From contig CAYWTY010000035.1 of assembly GCA_964461335.1 (NCBI GenBank), positions 1 through 17,395 of the forward strand: a stretch of 17,395 bases of DNA, read 5' to 3'. The stretch is from JAKJBL01 sp964461335 (lineage in GTDB: Bacteria; Bacillota; Clostridia; Christensenellales; CAG-138). The position numbers were made by a program, and so were the translations under genes. Of the stretch, positions 7,609 through 13,541 are shown piece by piece. Every line of letters starts with the position of its first letter. Positions within the stretch are counted from its first letter, which is position 1. The notes beneath the pieces were generated by a model. It ran no database searches. It was not told where the DNA came from and saw only the letters and a list, made by a program, of their open reading frames with translations.

Positions 7609-7650
7609 CTGTGACCTCCCACGAACTATGTTGATATTTACCATTGACTC

Positions 7651-7666
7651 GCGAACATAAATTCGC
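7651..7666. promoter_or_regulatory. Operator-like inverted repeat 1 (SOS-box-like), repressor-gene side
   Basis: GCGAACATAAATTCGC has 5-bp arms (GCGAA/TTCGC) around 6 bases. Its core CGAAC-N4-ATTCG differs by one base from the Gram-positive DinR/LexA box CGAAC-N4-GTTCG. It covers the predicted -10 (7659-7654, minus strand) of the XRE operon. The binder could be LexA or the local XRE repressor. Confidence 0.7.
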
Positions 7667-7682
7667 TATATTCTATGTACAA
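7654..7682 (-). promoter_or_regulatory. Predicted promoter of the XRE-ImmA operon
   Basis: On the minus strand TTGTAC (7682-7677), a 17-bp spacer and TATGTT (7659-7654) match sigma-A at four of six positions each. The -35 overlaps the -35 proposed for the divergent dinB-like gene, and the -10 lies in operator-like repeat 1. Confidence 0.45.
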
Positions 7683-7705
7683 ACACGAATATTGGTTCGT
7701 ATAAT
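7676..7705 (+). promoter_or_regulatory. Predicted promoter of the dinB-like gene
   Basis: A perfect TATAAT (7700-7705) follows TGTACA (7676-7681) after 18 bp. Operator-like repeat 2 fills nearly the whole spacer, as expected for a tightly repressed SOS-type promoter. The -35 is weak, so a second option (TTGGTT at 7693 with CATACT at 7715) cannot be excluded. Confidence 0.5.
7685..7700. promoter_or_regulatory. Operator-like inverted repeat 2 (SOS-box-like), polymerase side
   Basis: ACGAATATTGGTTCGT has the same geometry as repeat 1: 5-bp arms (ACGAA/TTCGT) and a 6-base centre. The core CGAAT-N4-GTTCG again differs by one base from CGAAC-N4-GTTCG. The centres of the two repeats are 34 bp apart. 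It sits between the -35 and -10 of the dinB-like promoter. Confidence 0.72.
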
Positions 7706-7749
7706 AATAATACGCATACTGAACCGTCGTGTCAAGGGGGAAATAAAGA

Positions 7750-8985
7750 GTGGCAAGGGCAATATTGCACAGCGATATAAACAGCTTCTATGCAAGCGTC
7801 GAAATAATGCTTAACCCTGCGCTTAAAAACAAAGCAGTTGCTGTATGCGGCAGCACAGAGAACAGGCACGGCATAGTGCTTGCAAAATCAGAGCTTGCAA
7901 AAAAGGCTGGGGTTAAAACAGGCATGGTAAACTATGAGGCAAGGCGCGCCTGCCCAAACCTCATTATGCTCCAGCCTCAATATGAGCAATACTTAAAATA
8001 TTCGAGGTTAGTGCGTGAAATATATTTGCGCTATACGGATTTAGTCGAGCCTTTTGGTATGGACGAATGCTGGCTTGATGTAACTAAGAGCAGCAGAGCT
8101 TTCGGCAGCCAAGGAGAAATTGCAAAAGAGATTCTTTTTAAAGTCAAAGAGGAACTTGGGCTCACTGTAAGCATTGGTGTTTCGTTTAATAAAGTTTTTG
8201 CAAAACTTGGCTCGGATATGAAAAAGCCCAATGCAATAACTACGATTACGCAAGAGGATTTTAAACAAAAAGTCTGGCCGCTCCCTGCAGATGAGCTTAT
8301 ATATGTAGGCAGAGCTACTAAAAATAAGCTTGCAGAATACGGGATATATACAATAGGCGACCTTGCAAATGCACCTCTTACGCTTTTGCAAGGCAGGCTC
8401 GGGAAAAACGGGCTTATGCTAAAGGCGTTTGCAAACGGGGAGGACATATCGCCTGTTATGCACAAGGAATATGTTTCGCCTGTAAAATCGCTAGGCCATG
8501 GAATTACATGTAATGCAGACCTTGAAACTTTTGATGAAGTATGGCGCGTTATTCTCTATCTTTCGCAGGATTTAGGCCACAGGCTCCGCGTTCATGAGCT
8601 TATGGCAAGCGGCGTGCAGCTTACAGTAAGGGATAGTACTCTGTTTTTCAAGCAGCACCAGGCACAGCTTAACTTCCCGACGCAGAGCCCGCTTGAGCTT
8701 AGCCTGCTTGCAAACAGGCTCTTTAAGGAAAATTACAATTTAGGAGTAAAGGTGCGTTCACTTACAGTACGCGCTATTAAGCTTGTGCCAAAGGCAAGGC
8801 CAGAGCAGCTAACCTTTTTTGACGATGCGCTTCAGCGTGCTAAACGCGATAAGCTTGATGATGCAGTTGAAGGCATACGCAATAGATTTGGCAAATGGGC
8901 AATACAGCCAGCAAGCCTCCTTAAAGAGCTTAAACTTAAAGAAACCGGCAGCAGCTCAATTACAATGCCAGGATATATATGCTGA
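7750..8985 (+). CDS. dinB: Y-family translesion DNA polymerase (DinB/UmuC/UvrX-like)
   Basis: This 411-residue error-prone polymerase copies past damaged template bases. Catalytic carboxylates are visible in LHSDINSFYASVE (Asp 9) and PFGMDECWLDVT (Asp 105, Glu 106). VSIGVSFNKVFAKLGSDMKKP (about 140-160) is the conserved palm/thumb segment, and a helix-hairpin-helix-like thumb region (about 183-225) follows. The little-finger domain covers about 245-350. QLTFF (353-357) fits the sliding-clamp binding consensus QLxLF, and the tail DKLDDAVEGIRNRFGKWA is typical of the Gram-positive UvrX/UmuC branch. The start is GTG at 7750 with AAGGGGG nine bases upstream. It is transcribed away from the XRE-ImmA operon through an SOS-box-like operator region. 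No YolD-type partner follows. In-frame coding-like sequence continues after its TGA stop. Confidence 0.95.
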   Translation: MARAILHSDINSFYASVEIMLNPALKNKAVAVCGSTENRHGIVLAKSELAKKAGVKTGMVNYEARRACPNLIMLQPQYEQYLKYSRLVREIYLRYTDLVEPFGMDECWLDVTKSSRAFGSQGEIAKEILFKVKEELGLTVSIGVSFNKVFAKLGSDMKKPNAITTITQEDFKQKVWPLPADELIYVGRATKNKLAEYGIYTIGDLANAPLTLLQGRLGKNGLMLKAFANGEDISPVMHKEYVSPVKSLGHGITCNADLETFDEVWRVILYLSQDLGHRLRVHELMASGVQLTVRDSTLFFKQHQAQLNFPTQSPLELSLLANRLFKENYNLGVKVRSLTVRAIKLVPKARPEQLTFFDDALQRAKRDKLDDAVEGIRNRFGKWAIQPASLLKELKLKETGSSSITMPGYIC

Positions 8986-9078
8986 AGGCAAAGCGCAGGA
9001 ATTACGTATATTGATGAAGAAAATGAAGTAGTCGGCCTTGGGTATTATAGCTCCGCCTTTCTTGCATATCCACATTTA

Positions 9079-9142
9079 TGCAAAGTCAGCTTGACAATAA
9101 ATGCAAAGTGGGCTATACTATTACTGCAAAGCCGGCTTTGCA
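9079..9142 (+). promoter_or_regulatory. Operator array: three TGCAAAG half-sites at 23-bp period plus an 18-bp palindrome
   Basis: TGCAAAG starts at 9079, 9102 and 9125, exactly 23 bp apart. The third copy is half of the perfect palindrome TGCAAAGCCGGCTTTGCA (9125-9142). The first copy lies upstream of the -35, the second in the promoter spacer, and the palindrome at the expected transcription start. The XRE-type protein encoded immediately downstream is the natural candidate binder (autoregulation). Confidence 0.7.
9091..9119 (+). promoter_or_regulatory. Near-consensus sigma-A promoter for the small XRE/membrane-protein operon
   Basis: TTGACA (9091-9096), an exact 17-bp spacer and TATACT (9114-9119) differ from consensus at one base only. 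The expected transcription start near 9126 means that ATGs upstream of it cannot be the start of the next gene. Confidence 0.85.
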
Positions 9143-9155
9143 TAATTTGCTTGAA

Positions 9156-9377
9156 ATGAGAATAGATTTGAAAACAAGAATAAAAGCGCTTAGAAAAGAA
9201 AAGAAGATGTCGCAGGAAGAGCTGGCTATGGCAGTGGGGGCTACGAGGCAGACCATTACCTCCATAGAAATAGGCAAATACACTGCATCCTTGGGGCTTG
9301 CGTATAAAATCTCAAGGTTCTTTGGTAAAAAAATCGAGGATGTTTTCGACCTTAGCGAATTTGATAATGATATTTAA
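9156..9377 (+). CDS. Small XRE-family regulator (helix-turn-helix only)
   Basis: This protein of about 73 residues is almost entirely a helix-turn-helix. It contains RIKALRKEKKMSQEELAMAVG, then TRQTITSIEIGKYTASLGLAYKIS, and ends with FFGKKIEDVFDLSEF. This matches the short XRE regulators (about 65-70 residues) that precede small membrane-protein genes in many Firmicutes. Starts upstream of 9126 are excluded by the promoter. ATG 9156 and the in-frame TTG at 9168 (MKTRIKALRKEK, the more usual family N-terminus) are both possible, and neither has a strong ribosome site. The membrane-protein gene follows after 15 bp. It probably binds the TGCAAAG sites overlapping its own promoter. Confidence 0.9.
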   Translation: MRIDLKTRIKALRKEKKMSQEELAMAVGATRQTITSIEIGKYTASLGLAYKISRFFGKKIEDVFDLSEFDNDI

Positions 9378-9392
9378 GGAGGGGCAGCAAAT

Positions 9393-9839
9393 ATGGAGTC
9401 TTATAAGATAATAATAAAAAGAAGATGTTTTATTTTAATGGCTTTAGCGCTTATTTCAACGGCTTTTATTGTTGTTTTCCGGTTTGACCTTTTTAGCTTT
9501 TCAAAAACTTTTGCTGATAACGAAATATTCAATTTCCAGGGAGGTCTGCTTATTGCCTTTGTGCTTTTGCCCTTAATTAAAGCATTTAGATATCACAAGT
9601 GCCTAAAGGATGAGACAGCGCTAAGGAAGCTCTACAATGAAGAAAATGATGAAAGAAAGAAGCTTATCAGGCAAAAGTCAGGCATGCCTTTAATGCAGAT
9701 AACTTCAGGTCTTATGATCTTTTCAGGGATTATTATAGGTTATGTTAATAAAACAGTCTTTTATACTTTGGTTTTTGCTGCTATGGCACAAATGGCCATT
9801 GCTGTAATAATCAAAATTTATTATATGAAAAAGCTATAA
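9393..9839 (+). CDS. Small four-helix membrane protein paired with the XRE regulator (DUF2178-like)
   Basis: This 148-residue protein has four predicted transmembrane helices: about 12-30 (ILMALALISTAFIVVF), 48-62 (GGLLIAFVLLPLI), 98-114 (MQITSGLMIFSGIIIGYV) and 120-143 (VFYTLVFAAMAQMAIAVIIK). Between the second and third helices is a cytoplasmic segment with NEENDERKKLIRQKSG. The DER...I..K.G motif is a hallmark, as I recall it, of small membrane proteins such as DUF2178 encoded beside XRE regulators. The ribosome site AAGGAGG is strong, with the ATG about ten bases downstream. Biochemical function is unknown; such pairs may report membrane state to, or be controlled by, the regulator. Family assignment is tentative. 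Confidence 0.85.
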   Translation: MESYKIIIKRRCFILMALALISTAFIVVFRFDLFSFSKTFADNEIFNFQGGLLIAFVLLPLIKAFRYHKCLKDETALRKLYNEENDERKKLIRQKSGMPLMQITSGLMIFSGIIIGYVNKTVFYTLVFAAMAQMAIAVIIKIYYMKKL

Positions 9840-10053
9840 AGTGTATTTAGTGGGTGTGTTTATGAACGGACCTGTTTGCATTGCCTATTTTTTAGCGTAA
9901 ATAGCAGAGATTAATATTTGCCTATAAACGCATTATTTTAATAGAGTTATAAAAAGAATCGCTTTTATAGAACAAATGCAGCAAAATATTTTCTAACTTG
10001 CATTAATAGTAAAAATATGTTATAACATAGATAATGATAAATATCAAATCCGA
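9840..10053 (+). other. Non-coding leader upstream of the riboswitch
   Basis: No supported gene lies here. The stretch is AT-rich. It holds a small stem CTATTT/AAATAG (9885-9890 with 9899-9904) that lacks a following uridine run, and the AOR promoter at 9998-10026. I see no clear terminator for the membrane-protein gene ending at 9839. Confidence 0.6.
9998..10026 (+). promoter_or_regulatory. Predicted sigma-A promoter for the AOR operon
   Basis: TTGCAT (9998-10003), a 17-bp spacer and TATAAC (10021-10026) match at four and five of six positions. The transcript would begin near 10033, so the riboswitch-like structure at about 10054-10165 lies fully within its leader. Confidence 0.6.
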
Positions 10054-10165
10054 GTTAATGTTTCTAAGGCTTTCGCTATGAGCATTAACCCATGGGTATC
10101 ATAGGAAACTTTGTTGCCTCCCGGTGTTTGGAAAGGATTTGGTCACCTTAGTTACTACAACTATG
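10054..10165 (+). ncRNA. Moco/Tuco-type riboswitch (molybdenum or tungsten cofactor RNA motif)
   Basis: The leader contains GGAAACTTTGTTGCCTCCC (10104-10122), then GGAAAGGA (10130-10137) and GGTCACCTTAGTTACTACAAC (in part; 10141 onward). These are the conserved blocks I recall for the Moco RNA motif. Base pairing supports a structure: a closing stem CTAAGG (10064-10069) with CCTTAG (10146-10151), and an arm CTATGA (10076-10081) with TCATAG (10099-10104). A competing 7-bp stem GTTAATG (10054-10060) with CATTAAC (10083-10089) would disrupt that arm. The downstream gene encodes a pterin-cofactor enzyme family that usually uses tungsten, so the ligand could be the tungsten form. Exact boundaries are approximate. 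Confidence 0.8.
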
Positions 10166-10175
10166 CACCAAAGAC

Positions 10176-10190
10176 AGCAGTTTAACTGCT
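10176..10190 (+). promoter_or_regulatory. Hairpin between riboswitch and AOR ribosome site
   Basis: AGCAGT-TTA-ACTGCT forms a 6-bp stem with a 3-base loop and ends 14 bases before AAGGGGG (the AOR Shine-Dalgarno, 10204-10210). It has no uridine tract, so it is more likely part of a translational expression platform than a terminator. Confidence 0.4.
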
Positions 10191-10217
10191 AAAGCCAAAT
10201 TATAAGGGGGTATTTTT

Positions 10218-11978
10218 ATGCTAAAATTTATTCGTGTCAACATGTCAACCAAAGAAGCTGCAACAGAAGCTGTGCCTGAGAAGTATCTTGGGCTTGGCGG
10301 AAGAGCTCTTACATCCAACTTTATCAATGATGAAGTAAAACCGACATGCCACCCGCTTGGGAAAAACAATAAACTAATATTTGCGCCTGGCTTGCTTAGC
10401 GGAACAACAGCTCCTAACTCCGGGCGTCTTTCAGTTGGTGGCAAAAGCCCATTAACAGGGGGCATTAAGGAGTGTAATACAGGCGGCACATTCTCTCAGC
10501 AAATGGCAAAGATGGGCATAAAGGCATTAGTAATAGAAGGTATGCCTGAGGATGATAAGTTCTACATTATTAAAGTAACTATGGATGGGGTAACTATTGA
10601 GGAAGCGCCTGAAGAAATTCTTAATGGCTGCGGCAACTATAAAGCAATAGAAATCCTAAACGCAAAATATGGCGACAAAATCGGCATTGCACTTGCAGGG
10701 CCTGCAGGTGAATATAGGCTGCCTGCAGCAAATATATCCTTTAAAGACCCGGAATCCAATATCCGCAGTGCAGGGCGCGGTGGGCTTGGTGCAGTACTTG
10801 GCTCAAAGAAAGTTAAAGCTGTTGTTATAGATGATACTGGCGCACCTTCAGTTCCAATTGCTGAGCCTGATAAATTCAAGGAAGCATCAAAAGTGTTTGC
10901 AAAAGCGCTTATGGATCACCCTGTATCAGGGCAGGGGCTTGCAGCTTACGGAACAGATGTCTTGGTTAACATTATAAACGAGGCTGGCGGCTTCCCTGCA
11001 TATAACTTTACAGCAGGGCGCATTGAGCATGCGGACAATATATCAGGTGAAACTCTTAATGCCACAATAACTGAGCGTGGCGGGGAAGGCAAGGTTTCCC
11101 ATGGCTGCCACCGCGGGTGCATTATAAGATGTTCTCAGTGGTATGCAGACAAACAAGGTAAATATGTAACAAGCGGGTTTGAATACGAAACCATTTGGGG
11201 GCTTGGCGCTGATGCAGGCATTGAAGACCTTGATGCTATTGCATATATAGATAGAGCGATGGATGATGTAGGTGTTGACAGCATTGAAGTTGCAGTTGCA
11301 CTTGCAACAGCAATGGACGGAGGGCTTATTCCATGGGGAGATGGGGAGGCATGCCTTGCAATAGTTAAACAAATGGCAGAACCAACACCTATGGCGCGAA
11401 TTATAGCAGGCGGATGTGCTGCTGTTGGCAAGCTCTGCGGGCTTTACAGGGTACCGGTAGTAAAAGGTCAGGCAATACCTGCATATGACCCACGTGCAAT
11501 AAAGGGTATAGGCCTAACATATGCAACTACCCCAATGGGCGCAGACCATACAGCAGGCTACTGCATATCTGGCAACATATTAAAGGTTGGGGCAGATATT
11601 GACCCTCTTAAAAAGGATGGCCAAATCGAATACTCAAGAGCTCTGCAAATCGGAACTGCTGCTGTTGACAGCACAGGAATGTGCCTGTTCGTTTACTTTG
11701 GCATAGCAGATAACCCTGGAGGGTACCAGGCCCTTATTGATATGATTAATGCTCAGTATGGAATTGCGCTTACAGCTGCAGATGTTGATAAACTCGGTGA
11801 ATCTGTACTTCTTGTAGAGCGTGCATTTAATAAAAAAGCAGGCTTTACAAATGCACATGACAGGTTGCCCGAATTTATGGAGTATGAGCCGATTGCACCG
11901 CATAATGTAGTTTGGGACTTTACACCTGAGGAAATAGACGAAGTTTATGCTAAACTGGAAGCAGCGCCTGCACAATAA
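10218..11978 (+). CDS. Aldehyde:ferredoxin oxidoreductase family tungsto/molybdopterin enzyme
   Basis: This 586-residue cytoplasmic enzyme is of normal AOR length. AOR enzymes oxidise aldehydes to acids, or reduce acids, with ferredoxin, using a bis-pterin tungsten (rarely molybdenum) site and one [4Fe-4S] cluster. The N-terminal pterin-binding domain shows GLGGRALTSNFINDEV (26-40), FAPGLLSGTTAPNSGRLSVG and KSPLTGGIKECNTGG. SAGRGGLGAVLGSKKVKAVV (184-203) is also a family block. Cluster cysteines are Cys 297, 301 and 305 in GCHRGCIIRCS, spaced CX3CX3C rather than the CX2CX3C of Pyrococcus AOR, with Cys 489 (STGMCLF) as likely fourth ligand. The substrate cannot be told. AAGGGGG precedes the ATG by seven bases. 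The gene follows a Moco/Tuco-like riboswitch and precedes MoaD- and E1-like genes. Confidence 0.93.
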   Translation: MLKFIRVNMSTKEAATEAVPEKYLGLGGRALTSNFINDEVKPTCHPLGKNNKLIFAPGLLSGTTAPNSGRLSVGGKSPLTGGIKECNTGGTFSQQMAKMGIKALVIEGMPEDDKFYIIKVTMDGVTIEEAPEEILNGCGNYKAIEILNAKYGDKIGIALAGPAGEYRLPAANISFKDPESNIRSAGRGGLGAVLGSKKVKAVVIDDTGAPSVPIAEPDKFKEASKVFAKALMDHPVSGQGLAAYGTDVLVNIINEAGGFPAYNFTAGRIEHADNISGETLNATITERGGEGKVSHGCHRGCIIRCSQWYADKQGKYVTSGFEYETIWGLGADAGIEDLDAIAYIDRAMDDVGVDSIEVAVALATAMDGGLIPWGDGEACLAIVKQMAEPTPMARIIAGGCAAVGKLCGLYRVPVVKGQAIPAYDPRAIKGIGLTYATTPMGADHTAGYCISGNILKVGADIDPLKKDGQIEYSRALQIGTAAVDSTGMCLFVYFGIADNPGGYQALIDMINAQYGIALTAADVDKLGESVLLVERAFNKKAGFTNAHDRLPEFMEYEPIAPHNVVWDFTPEEIDEVYAKLEAAPAQ

Positions 11979-11993
11979 TAGTTAAAGCTAATT

Positions 11994-12025
11994 GGCCGGG
12001 CATTATTGTCCGGCCTTTATTATTT
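11994..12025 (+). terminator. Intrinsic terminator after the AOR gene
   Basis: GGCCGGGC (11994-12001), loop ATTATT and GTCCGGCC (12008-12015) form an 8-bp stem including one G-U pair, followed by TTTATTATTT. The broken uridine run suggests partial termination, which would give more AOR message than message for the downstream cofactor genes. Confidence 0.75.
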
Positions 12026-12050
12026 AAAATAATTCTGGGAGATTATTCGA

Positions 12051-12380
12051 GTGGAAGATAAACTTAAAAGCACAATAGAAGTTAGGGGGTTTCTCCAGCT
12101 TGATGCATTCTTGAGAAAAAGCTACGGAAAGCCGCCATATATGCTAAAACTTACAGAGCCTCTCACAGGCGAAGCGCTTGCAAAGCTGCTTAATATCGCG
12201 CTTACTGAAATAGAAGTAATATTTGTCAATGGGTTTGTAGAGGATTTAAACTATATTATAAACCCAGGGGATAGAGTGGCATTTCTGCCGCCCGGCTGCC
12301 CGGGCCCATATAGGCTTGCCCTAGGTTTTTATGCAAAAAACCAGGGTAATGAAGCAAGCTTTAAAATACAGGGCAGATAG
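12051..12380 (+). CDS. MoaD/ThiS-like ubiquitin-fold protein, AOR-associated, without a C-terminal GG
   Basis: This 109-residue protein is likely a beta-grasp protein. The C-terminal part VIFVNGFVEDLNYIINPGDRVAFLPPGCPGPYR has the MoaD/ThiS signature of VNG, then GDRVAFLPP. Instead of ending in Gly-Gly after PP, it continues about 25 residues through PGPYRLALGFYAKNQG. It therefore cannot be thiocarboxylated in the usual way without processing. Proteins of this shape, with PPG.PGPYR, occur as I recall beside AOR genes, in the way that AOR operons of Aromatoleum include a MoaD-like subunit. It may act in cofactor insertion or as an accessory subunit. The start is GTG at 12051 with GGGAG about nine bases upstream. 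It lies 72 bp after the AOR stop, across the terminator. Confidence 0.8.
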   Translation: MEDKLKSTIEVRGFLQLDAFLRKSYGKPPYMLKLTEPLTGEALAKLLNIALTEIEVIFVNGFVEDLNYIINPGDRVAFLPPGCPGPYRLALGFYAKNQGNEASFKIQGR

Positions 12381-12402
12381 TTGTATTTTTGGGGGTGATT
12401 AA

Positions 12403-12627
12403 ATGAAACTCGTTGTAAAGCTGTTTGCAAGCCTTAGGGCAGGCAGAGCAAAGGAAACTATAATTGAGCTAAGCAGAGCATCTACACCTAAAGCCATTAT
12501 AAAAGAGCTTAACATCCCTGAAGAAGATGTTGCAATAATAATGATTAATGGCAGGAGAAGTGAAGCCGATACTCAACTTAATGAGGGTGACACAGTCTCG
12601 CTTTTCCCACCTGTAGGTGGCGGCTGA
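12403..12627 (+). CDS. moaD: MoaD-family sulfur-carrier protein
   Basis: This 74-residue ubiquitin-fold sulfur carrier is related to the small subunit of molybdopterin synthase. It begins MKLVVKLFASLRAGRAKE, with the first MoaD strand, contains VAIIMINGRRSEADTQLNEGD, and ends VSLFPPVGGG. The terminal glycines are where an E1 enzyme adenylates the C-terminus and sulfur is loaded as a thiocarboxylate that is then delivered to the pterin dithiolene. The ATG follows GGGGGTGA. The next gene, encoding the likely E1 partner, overlaps by one base (TGATG), indicating translational coupling. No moaE-like gene is in the window, so the large synthase subunit must be encoded elsewhere. The function could also be thiamine-type or other sulfur transfer, but the context favours pterin cofactor synthesis. 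Confidence 0.9.
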   Translation: MKLVVKLFASLRAGRAKETIIELSRASTPKAIIKELNIPEEDVAIIMINGRRSEADTQLNEGDTVSLFPPVGGG

Positions 12628-13307
12628 TGGAAAGATATAAAAGGAATATTAAGGCCTTATCCTTAGAAGAAAACATAATCCTAAATAATTCAAAAGTATG
12701 TGTAGTAGGTTGCGGGGGGTTGGGCGGATATATTATAGAAATGTTAGGCAGATTAGGCGTAGGCGCAATTACTGCAATAGATGGGGATGTATTCGAAGAA
12801 AGCAATTTGAATAGGCAGATTCTTATGTACGAAGCATCCCTTGGTAAAAATAAGGCGCTTGCAGCAAAAGAGAGAATGAGTAGCATTAATTCCAAGATAA
12901 TAGTGAAGCCTGTTAGAGAATTTGTAACTGAAGCTAATGCAGAGCAGCTTTTATGCGAGCATAATGTAGTTGTAGATGCGCTTGACAACATACCATCAAG
13001 ATTTATACTTCAAAATGTCTGCGATAATTTGGGCATTCCTCTTGTTCATGGCGCAATTGCAGGGTGGTATGGGCAGGTATCCACTATTTACCCGGGAGAA
13101 AGAACGCTCTCTAAAATTTATGCTGACAATTTTTCGCAAGGGCTTGAAAAGGAGTTAGGGACCCCCTCATTTACACCTGCATTAATAAGCTCAATAGAAG
13201 TAAGCGAGACAGTGAAGATTTTAATTGGCAAAGAGAATCTACTTAGAAATAAACTACTATTTATTGATTTGCTAAATAATGAGTACGACATTATAGACCT
13301 TAGCTGA
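12627..13307 (+). CDS. ThiF/MoeB-family E1-like adenylyltransferase
   Basis: This 226-residue cytoplasmic enzyme is predicted to activate the C-terminal glycine of the preceding MoaD protein with ATP. The nucleotide-binding fold shows VVGCGGLGGY (27-35) and AIDGDVFEESNLNRQ (50-64), with the Arg 63 finger. Lys 76 lies in GKNKA, and VVDALDNIPSRF (115-126) has the conserved Asp/Asn/Arg. HGAIAGWYGQV and GTPSFTPALISSIEVSETVKIL are the typical later blocks. The CxxC zinc pairs of E. coli MoeB and ThiF are absent, so this is a compact form. The start overlaps the MoaD stop by one base. It closes the operon. A weak AT-rich hairpin region follows, without a convincing terminator. Whether it serves only MoaD or also the longer MoaD-like protein is unclear. 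Confidence 0.9.
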   Translation: MERYKRNIKALSLEENIILNNSKVCVVGCGGLGGYIIEMLGRLGVGAITAIDGDVFEESNLNRQILMYEASLGKNKALAAKERMSSINSKIIVKPVREFVTEANAEQLLCEHNVVVDALDNIPSRFILQNVCDNLGIPLVHGAIAGWYGQVSTIYPGERTLSKIYADNFSQGLEKELGTPSFTPALISSIEVSETVKILIGKENLLRNKLLFIDLLNNEYDIIDLS

Positions 13308-13373
13308 ATAGTTCTTAAAGTTGTTGTTATTTTGCGCTGCTTAAGCAACATACAAGTCTTTTTGCAAATCAAA

Positions 13374-13401
13374 TTGCAGTTTCCGCTTTCTTGCATATAA
13401 T
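13374..13401 (+). promoter_or_regulatory. Predicted sigma-A promoter for the 7TM-PAS-GGDEF gene
   Basis: TTGCAG (13374-13379), a 16-bp spacer and a perfect TATAAT (13396-13401). The resulting leader is about 135 bases. It contains an AT-rich hairpin (about 13428-13457; ATCTT/AAGAT with GGAAA/TTTCC) and a stem ACGGC/GCCGT (13500-13504, 13512-13516) near the start codon. I recognise no known riboswitch in it. Confidence 0.5.
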
Positions 13402-13541
13402 TTTTCATTATATTTGTGGTAGAATTGGGAAAGGATCTTTTTAATTTTAAGATTTCCTTAATAAAGCAATATGTCTCAACAACACACTAACGAACGCTTA
13501 CGGCTTTTGCTGCCGTATAAATCATACATGGGGGCTCCACA

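Noticed and set aside
7651..7700. Deinococcus RDRM-type (DdrO) operator
   Set aside because: The palindromes here are (G/A)CGAA-N6-TTCG(C/T), not the TTATGT/ACATAA type of RDRM. The Gram-positive SOS box is a far better match.
8819..9031. 70-codon frame overlapping the dinB 3' end
   Set aside because: It lies mostly inside the polymerase gene in another frame, and it lacks a ribosome site and family resemblance.
9078..9155. Longer N-terminus for the small XRE regulator
   Set aside because: These codons lie over the promoter and operator array, and the expected transcription start is near 9126.
13320..13395. Terminator for the AOR/E1 operon
   Set aside because: TGTTG/CAACA and TGCAA/TTGCA stems are short and lack a proper uridine run, so no terminator is called.
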